Positions 57,064-64,000 of a stretch of DNA of 64,000 nucleotides are shown here, in pieces. The stretch spans positions 248,001-312,000 of the forward strand of contig VWND01000007.1 of assembly GCA_009599575.1 (NCBI GenBank), given 5' to 3'. The notes under the pieces are model-generated. The model was given only the letters and a program-made list of their open reading frames with translations, ran no database searches and was not told the DNA's origin. Every line of letters begins with the position of its first letter. Position 1 is the stretch's first letter. The position numbers and the translations under genes were made by a program. The DNA comes from Blumeriella jaapii. Its lineage: Eukaryota; Ascomycota; Leotiomycetes; Helotiales; Drepanopezizaceae.

Positions 57064-58820
57064 ATGGCTTCATCCCGCACTCCGCTCCTCTTCCACGACC
57101 GAGACCGAGACCAAGGCTCCCTCCGCTCTTCAAGCTCCTTCTCCTCCCTCAGCCGCAAAGAACAGAGGCGTCGACGAGACCTCCTACGCTACATCTCATT
57201 CGCTTCGGCCATCGCGTCCTGTCTTTGCGCAGGCTCTATCACAGCGTATTCGCTCTATGGGCATCTGTTCCAGGAACGCCTGCGGTACACCCAACTACAG
57301 GTCAACATTGTAGTAATCGCCGCAGAACTCGGCCTCTATCTTCCGGTCCCTCTCTTCGGATACCTCTGTGATCGATTAGGCCCTGCGCCGTTGTCTTTCG
57401 CCTCTGCCATCCTCTTTGCGCTGGGATACCTGCTGGCCGCCTTCACGTATGGGAGCGGGGCCAAGGATGTCTATGGATACACAGCAGAGCGTGGCTGGCC
57501 CTTGTGGGTCATGGTCACAGCCTTTGTGATCATTGGACTTGCGACCACCCTCATGTACTTGAGCGGCGTTACAACGTGTGCGAAGAATTTCGGGAAGGGA
57601 AAACACAAGGGTCTTGCGCTCGCGAGTCCCATTGCGGCGTTTGGGTTGAGCGGGATGTGGCAGAGCCAATTTGGGAGCAGGGTACTCTATGAGAAGAGGC
57701 CCGACGGCTCGAGGGGTGATGTGGACGTCTTCCGGTTCTTCGTATTCTTAGCACTCACGCTGTTTGCGGTGGGGTTGCTAGGGACCTTCTTTCTGAGAAT
57801 AGTGGATGAGGAAGAACTCATTGACGAGGCTGTTGAGGAGCTGGAGAGGAGCGGGCTCTTGGAAGACAGTGCCTTTTTCAGGAGGCCGGAGAGGGGTTAC
57901 GGCAGCTCTGGCGATGTTCTTGATGAGGATTCCGAGGCCATCGGGGCCACGGAGGCCCAGAAAGCGGAAGAGGCACGCAAAAAGACCTTGTTATTGAATG
58001 AGGAGACCCGGAGGTTTCTCAAGGATCGGACCATGTGGTGGCTTGCTGCTGGTTTCTTCTTCGTATCTGGTGCGTAAAACCAGTCGGCTGGATCACTCTG
58101 CTCCGAGACTCACATCATTCAGGTCCTGGCGAAGCTTTCATAACGAACCTGGGAACCATCATTGGGACCCTGTACACCCCCTTCCCCGAGCCAAACCGAG
58201 TTCCAACTACAGCAGCTACTCACGTTTCAATCGTAGCGATCACCTCAACTGCCGCTCGCATCCTCTTCGGAACTCTCACAGATCTTCTCGCCCCGTCTTC
58301 CAACAACCACCACTACTCCTCGGCCTCCAACTCCCTGGCCTCTATCCCACCTCGATCATCCGGCTTCCAGGTTTCCCGAGTCACATTCCTCCTCTCGTCC
58401 GCCCTCGTCCTCTCCCTCGGTCAGGTGCTTCTCGCATCCGGTCTGGTTCAAGAACACGCCGAGCGCTTCTGGGCCGTCTCGTCGCTCATCGGGATCGGCT
58501 ACGGCGCCTTGTTCTCTCTTACGCCCCTGATAATCAGCGTCATCTGGGGCGTGGAGAACTTCGGCACCAACTGGGGCATCGTAGTCATGGTGCCCGCCGC
58601 CGGCGCCACGTTATGGGGAGTCGTGTACAGCCACGGGTACGAAGCGGCTGCGAGGGCACGCTCGTTCGTGCTCGACGACGAAGACGTCCTGTGCTATGGC
58701 CAGCAGTGCTATGCGAGTACGTTCTGGGCCATGTCGGTCAGTGTGTGGATCGGCTGCCTCTTGTGGATTTGGGCCTGGAAGGGTCCGGGCGGCTGGAGCC
58801 AGAGGGGAATCGCCGTCTAG
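57064..58820 (+). CDS. MFS transporter, MCH1-like (monocarboxylate-transporter homologue)
   Basis: Membrane carrier of 567 residues, probably vacuolar by analogy with yeast Mch1; substrate unknown. Two exons: 57064-58069 and 58123-58820, joined in phase across a 53-bp intron. The N terminus is cytosolic and Ser/Arg-rich. Helix one reads ISFASAIASCLCAGSITAYSLYG, and the MFS loop-2 motif is FGYLCDRLGP. There are six helices before a long charged loop (about 240-315, rich in Glu) and six after. The second half opens with WWLAAGFFFVSGGPGEAFITNLG, followed by ARILFGTLTDLL. WGVENFGTNWG near 500 is typical of the MCH1/nodulin-like branch rather than of drug or sugar porters. Confidence 0.86.
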
Positions 58821-59935
58821 ACGAAGGAGCATTGTAGAAGCCAGCAGCGAGAAATCTATTTCGCATTCCAGGCCTGTGGCCCGTCCGTCAGGTACAATAC
58901 ATGCAGCCCGCCTTCACCCCACCCCCAAACACGAGCTTGAACCCCTTTCTCTCCCCTCTTCACTTCCTCGCGTGTTGCGACCCCACGTTGGCTCGAGGTT
59001 ACGTGCGTACCGATCGATGACTTGGAACCGACTCTCACGAACAGCACAAGACCTACTGTACTGTACTGTACTGTACGTCCTCACAGCCGGCCGGGACCGC
59101 CTCTTCCGAGCCTGCTGAAGTCACCCACCAAACCGATCGATGCATCTTCGAGACCCTCCCCCTCCCCTTCCTTCGCCTTCGGCCCAAACCTTCGGATCCG
59201 GCAAATCCCATGCAAGCGAGGGGTGGGTACGATGCGGTATGTACAGTACATACAGTACATGCATACGGTATTTGGTTGCAGCAAGAATGTGCTGTGGAAT
59301 CCGAAGCGGATCCCACGGATCGAGGCTGATGTGAGAGCAATCTTGTTTGTGGAAGAGAGAGATCTCTCTCTCTCTCTCCTTCTTGCGCAGCCAGGGCTTG
59401 CTGGGATCCTTTCGAGTCAAGGTTTGTGGCAAGGTACATACAGACAGACAGCACAGTGAGTAAGTACAGTACAACGTATGTATGTGTGGGTGTGTCGACA
59501 GAGAGGATGTTGGGTAGCTAGCTAGCACTTGAAAAAGGATCTTAGGTGGAAATGTACTTGATGGGACGAAAAAAGGAAAGGGTTTCTATTGATTGGACTA
59601 GACTAGACGGTCATCCATGGGAGCCATGATAATCCTACTGTACATACATACGGTACATAGACCGTACTGTACGACCTCGCTTACTGTCCCTCCCATCCGC
59701 CACCCACCCACCCACCTGATCAACCAAACAAAACGCCGATTAAACGCTTATACCCAAGTCTATGGCATGATAGTCCAATGCGCCGCTAAATCTACAACTC
59801 TCGCGCGAACACCCCCCAATTCTGATATCCACTCCTAGGAAGACTCCGCGTAAAATGTAAAAGAACCGCTCGGACGGTCCGCTCAATGTCTGCTCTGGGT
59901 TTACATGGGATGTAGAGGGAACTGATGCGTCACTA
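58821..59935. other. Convergent intergenic region rich in GTACTGTAC motifs
   Basis: 3' flanks of the MFS gene (+) and the arrestin gene (-). Motif copies lie at 59054-59076 (four tandem TACTG units), about 59238-59262, 59463-59474 and 59637-59671. A (CT)n run is at 59362-59379. No gene supported. Confidence 0.5.
59054..59076. repeat. (TACTG)n / GTACTGTAC motif cluster
   Basis: Tandem TACTG units ending in GTAC, the purest copy of the dispersed motif in the right half of the window. Confidence 0.75.
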
Positions 59936-61864
59936 TTAATTGGGTACTATCGACGTAAGTGGTGACATGGGCTGTCTTCTCGATTCCCGAGGCGATGCAG
60001 GGGAGACAAAGGTTCGAGTCGGCGAGGCAGGAACCGCAAAAGCTCGAGTCGGGCTCGGAGGGGCAGATACTGCGGCGTTGTAGTCGGGCAGCGCATCAGA
60101 GTTGATCATACCCCTTACCGGCGTTCTCACTGCCGTCTGGTAAGAAGGCACTTTGCTCAGGTCACCCAGATTTGCGAAGTCGATATGCTCGTCGGGCGTT
60201 CGCTGGCCACTGATGATGCCGGTGCGCCTGCTGTTCTCGTCGGCGCTCGTCCGCCTGCTCGGTCCGTTGCTGTTTTCCGGGTCGTAGTCGGGGTAACGCT
60301 GCGCGATGGGTAGGGGGCTGTTCGATCCCGATCCATGCAATCTCCAGAAACTGTTGTTGCGAGAGGCGGCGCTCAAGTCGAGGTGCCGTGGCCGCGAGTC
60401 CAAGTTCTGCAGCCGCGAAGACAACGCTGCCGGCGGCACTGCTCCATTCATGTTCGCGACCCCGTCAAGTGAAGTGAGATTTTCCTGCGAGCCAGCGCGC
60501 GACAAGCCTTGGAAGGGCGTGCTCATTCCAGATTGTGGCGCCGGGGTGATGATCCCGGAGATGCTCATACCCGCATAGAGCTGATCCAGCTGATGCTGTC
60601 CGTAGAGTGGTGGCGCATGTTGGTCCAGATCCGCTGATTGTGTACTCATGGGGGTTTGGTCGACCAGCTGCCCGTTCGCCGTCAGTGGCATGTTCGGCGA
60701 GATGAAAATAGTCACCGGAAGAGTCGCACGAAGCTGTGACAGTCAGCGCCACGTTGTGCCAGCCGGCACGCGACACACATACCTCGGAAACGTGCCCATC
60801 GGGATTGTGGAGGGCAATGTGGAACTTGATCTTGTGCCGGATCTTGATGCCATGGACGTCGACATCTTGCACGCACAAGCTCAAGGACTTCGGCAGCTCC
60901 ATCTTGGTTTTGAGGGTGTAGCCATCCTGGCCATCCTCGTTGATCATGTCCTGGTAATTATCCTCGCTGATCTCGAGTTCCCACTGCTTGATGTCCCTCT
61001 GGAGCTTGAACATCTTCTCGGAGTAGGCAACGGTCCCGGGGGTGGTGAGCTCGTGCAATTCGAAAAGCTGCGCCTTGACCTTGCCAATGACCAGTCCCTT
61101 GAGAAGGGGTGTAAACCTCATCTCCACCGCGATCGCCGTGCCGAAGATGACGGCCTTCTGGGGAATGACAATCTGGTACTCGACCTTGTTCGGCCACACG
61201 TTCTCCACCGTCATGGCATGGGCCAGCTCGAGGGCGGATGGATCCAGGGTTCGGACGATGCGCACCGGCTTGTAACTGTGCAAGTCGTGGGCAAACTTGC
61301 CTCGCGCCACCGTCGCCTTCAGCTTGTAGGTGATGTGGCTCTCCGTCAAGCCCTCGACGCTCTCCGACATGCTGCCGGGGATGATGAGCTCGAAGGGCCA
61401 TTCGTAGTTCCCCGAGGAGAGCGTGGCGCCCTTGGAGTTGGAGCCGGCTCGGTTTCCGACGAAGGGCGTCCATCGGTGGCAGAAGATCTCGCTGCTCTTC
61501 TCGACTTTGCTGTTTCCGGGGATCGCTGGATCGGACCACCTGCGCGGGGGGGGGGAGCTGTGAGTGCGGTGCGACGATGGCAGGGCGCGATCAGACTCAC
61601 CCGACCTTCAGCTGGCCCGTCATGCGCAGATGCACGCTCTCTACCTTGGTGGCCTGGGGGAGACACAGGATCACGGAGCCCTTGAGCAGTTGGCTCGAGG
61701 CCTCGCTCTCGCTGCCGCGGAGCACGATGAACTCATTGTCGAGCCTGCAGCAGATCAGCACCGCACCGCGCAGGGGCGCGCCGCGCACGACAGGGAGCGT
61801 ACCGGATCTCGAACAGACTTGCACAGGAGCTCCTCCCAGTGGGGACGCCAAAGAAGCTGGGCAT
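59936..61864 (-). CDS. creD: Arrestin-related trafficking adaptor, CreD-like
   Basis: Alpha-arrestin that recruits a HECT ubiquitin ligase (Rsp5/HulA) to plasma-membrane transporters for endocytosis; CreD-type proteins also affect carbon catabolite regulation. 586 residues from four exons: 61864-61803, 61744-61601, 61539-60783 and 60733-59936. All phases agree, with introns of 58, 61 and 49 bp. Arrestin-N spans roughly residues 15-200: DNEFIVLRGSESEASSQLLKG and LRMTGQLKVGWSDP, then GNYEWPFELIIPGSMSESVEG and ESHITYKLKATV. Arrestin-C follows to about 340 (WPNKVEYQIVIP, LHELTTPGTVAYSEK). The tail is disordered, Ser/Pro-rich and carries PY-like ligase motifs (KVPSYQTAV, LPDYNAAV), with no canonical PPxY that I can see. 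The first exon encodes only about 20 residues (MPSFFGVPTGRSS...). Confidence 0.92.
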
Positions 61865-62089
61865 GGAGAAAGGGTGGGATTTGGGATTGAAATTTCGATT
61901 GAATTTTCGAGTCTGGAGCAGAGAGCACGGGGAGTCAGCTTGGCATCCATCGACGAGGCCGTGGAGGGACGCAGGGTCCGCGAGAGGTACCGTCGGAGAG
62001 AAGGGATGCGCGGCAAGGGATAATGTGAGGGCAAGGGATGATGTGAGGGCAAGGTATAATGTGAGAGCGCACGTAAGATGTCGGTCGGT

Positions 62090-62240
62090 CAGATGGTAGG
62101 TAGGTTGGTGGGTTGGTAGGTCGGTAGGTTGGTTGGTAGGTAGGTAGGTCGGTCGGTAGGTTGGTAGGTAGGTAGGTCGGTAGGTAGGTATGTAGATATT
62201 GTGGTATTGTGGTGTTGTGGTGTTGTGGTATTGTGGTATT
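62090..62240. repeat. GGTAGGTNGGT minisatellite passing into (TTGTGG) units
   Basis: About 100 bases of degenerate four- to five-base units (GGTAGGT, TGGTAGG, GGTCGGT), then seven TGTTGTGG/TATTGTGG units from about 62198. Confidence 0.85.
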
Positions 62241-62329
62241 GTAGTATGCGCGCTGCGTTGCCCGCTCGCCCACCAGCCTGCGGGTTGCTTCCTCGAAAAG
62301 GCGCCGACGGGAGGGGGTTGGACTGGGAG

Positions 62330-62403
62330 GGGGTTGGACTGGGAGGGGGAGAAGAGGGAGAGAGAGAAGGGGGAGAGAAGAAGAGGGGGGGGGAGAGAAG
62401 AGG

Positions 62404-62435
<32 letters not shown>

Positions 62436-62490
62436 GGAGGCCGAGGAGAGAAAGGAAGAGAGAAAGGAAGAGAGAAAGGAAGAGAGAAAG
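62330..62490. repeat. (GA)n / GGGA purine tract
   Basis: About 160 bases almost entirely purine on the plus strand, including GAGAGAGA runs and four AGAGAAAGGA units. Such mirror-type purine tracts can form triplex DNA. Confidence 0.85.
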
Positions 62491-63794
62491 GGAAGAGGCG
62501 GGATGGGATGTCTTGAACGCTTCTCGGCCCGGTCCTGTCCAAGTATCTCACCGCCGCGGCGAGGGTGTCGCTATCTCGAAATATGTGCACCGTATATACA
62601 TATCTACACAGATACACACATCGATATTGAGATTTATATAGACACCTCTATACACACCTGCATCGGATGGAGTCGTACGTACGTGTGTCGGTATCGACAC
62701 CCATCCAGCCCTCGGGACAGACAGTCCTGACATCCTGAACCGCGTCGGCACCTCTGCCATCCCACGCCCATCGTGCTATTCTAAGGCGCTCAACCCAACA
62801 AGCATTCGGCAGCCTACGCACCTTACCAATCCAGCCGACGTCAAAGACATAAGAAGACGCCGCTCTCCCAGCGGCCCGCCAACAAGATGCGAGCTGCCCT
62901 TCTCGACGGCCGACAAGCTTTGCGTGAGTCCCCTTGGCAATATTCTTCTCGGTCCTTCCGCGCGCAGCATTCAACCACTCCTGCGATAAGAGAAGTGGAA
63001 CGCGCGTCGGTCGCTTGACATGATCATTACGGGATGCGAACAGGCAATAGATAGCGAGGAGCGCGAGCGGCCTTGACCCGGCCCATGGGGGCGCCTCGCG
63101 AGCCAGCAGTCACTCGCGCGCGCAGGGCGACGATTCATGCGACGCCCGTGGCTTCGGAGACTGGGCGGGGGGCCCAGGGACCCCAAGGAAAATGTCCGGT
63201 CCGCCGCGACGACGGGGAAAAGAGACGACCACGAAGGGCGAGCATGCGGCGGACGAGGGCCAGGCCTTCACATGTCGATGCGGCGAGCGTCTGCGGGGAC
63301 CGATTGAGTTTTCCACATGCCAATCCATCTGGACGAGACGGTGTCGCCTCCGTCACGTCAAGTGTGCGATACGGTCGCGATGGCGCCGGTGGACACGACG
63401 GTACGGATACCGGTGCCGGGAAACAAGCAAATAAAGCAAGCACGTAAAGCCAAACATAGTACTGCAGACGTAGGTCGAAGTCAACAAACATAGCCGAGGC
63501 CATGCCGGGCGTCACCATCAGCTCACCACCACCAACCGGCAACCATCCTCCCGAAGCACGGTGTGTAGGTACAGACAGACATGCGGTACGAAGAGCAGCA
63601 CGAGGATCATATCATCTCAAAACCGGATCCTGTTACGACAGTACACATGTGCATATGTACAGTACATGCCAAAGAACCACCCGAGCACCAAGACCGGTCG
63701 ACATGTCTCGGCTAATCAGGGGCCTCCTGCTAAGCGATTCGCGAGAGAGTGGCTGCTGCATCCATCCCGTCGACTCGCTACTGAACTGCATGTA

Positions 63795-63824
63795 TGTACA
63801 GTACTGTACAGTACATACAGTACA
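63795..63824. repeat. TGTACAGTACTGTACAGTACATACAGTACA motif cluster
   Basis: Three overlapping copies of the TACAGTAC motif in 30 bases, close to the right edge. Confidence 0.75.
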
Positions 63825-64000
63825 TCAACAACAAAGCGAGTCTTGGTAACAGACATTCCGCCCGCCGCCATGTTGGACATTCCTCCAGCCACCATCCGAC
63901 GTGACCCCCGGAGACGGAGATCCAGATTGCCGGCACCCGCCCGCGTTTCCGGCAGCTCTGCTGTGCAGGGCGCGGTGCGTGGAGACGGCGATCGTGCGAT

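Larger units (their letters stand above)
61865..64000. other. Right flank: repeat-rich, no supported gene
   Basis: It begins as the promoter of the CreD-like gene. It then carries a GGTAGGTNGG minisatellite, a GA tract and more GTACAGTAC motifs (about 63640-63670 and 63795-63824). Two ATG-opened segments deserve mention only: 62887-63018, whose 43 codons look like a mitochondrial presequence (SRSFRAQHSTTPAIRE), and 63502-63560, which has good start context and a GTGTGT donor and could be the first exon of a gene running off the window. Confidence 0.45.

Overview
This 64 kb window looks like nuclear chromosomal DNA from a filamentous ascomycete (Pezizomycotina). Every protein-coding gene I recognise is eukaryotic. 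Most are split by short introns (about 45-60 bp) with GTRNGT-like donors, CTRAC-type branch points and YAG acceptors. Several families are typical of this group: a CreD-type arrestin, a plasma-membrane exo-beta-1,3-glucanase with a polybasic cytosolic tail, and a large MED13. I cannot place it to genus. I saw no rRNA, tRNA, CRISPR array or intact transposon.

Layout. 1-4.3 kb: no recognisable gene, with microsatellites, dispersed GTACTGTAC-type motifs and an unusual AT-rich palindromic island (about 2.33-3.15 kb). 4.3-5.4 kb: a C2H2 zinc-finger regulator (-). 5.4-16.15 kb: a 10.8 kb gene-poor block full of simple repeats, including a 22-base G run. 16.15-43.3 kb: a dense, ordinary gene region: exosome subunit RRP43 (-), ferric reductase (+), Rab escort protein MRS6 (+), hexose transporter (-), Mediator MED13 (-), ribosome-biogenesis factor ENP2 (+), a small single-pass membrane protein (-), a doubtful small gene (-), a 1,478-residue coiled-coil protein (+) and mitochondrial ribosomal protein bL33m (-). 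43.8-61.9 kb: secreted SMP-30-like beta-propeller (-), membrane exo-beta-1,3-glucanase (-), BCKDH E1-beta (+), F-actin capping protein alpha (+), cytochrome b5 (+), RING protein (-), quinone-oxidoreductase-like protein (-), MCH1-like MFS transporter (+) and CreD-like arrestin (-). 61.9-64 kb: repeat-rich flank.

The genes are independently transcribed housekeeping and membrane or transport functions. They do not form an operon or an evident biosynthetic cluster. Loose functional themes are nutrient uptake and its control (hexose transporter, CreD-like arrestin, ferric reductase, MCH1-like carrier), RNA and ribosome biogenesis (RRP43, ENP2, bL33m) and vesicle or actin traffic (MRS6, CAP-alpha).

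I did not find a convincing new defence or biosynthetic system. The most unusual signals are the dispersed TACAGTAC/GTACTGTAC palindrome that avoids the gene-dense core, the AT-rich palindromic island, two probable GC-AG introns, and two single-base frame breaks at four-base homopolymers (MED13 and the oxidoreductase) that are either assembly errors or real lesions. All exon models are read by eye from frame continuity and splice motifs and have no transcript support.
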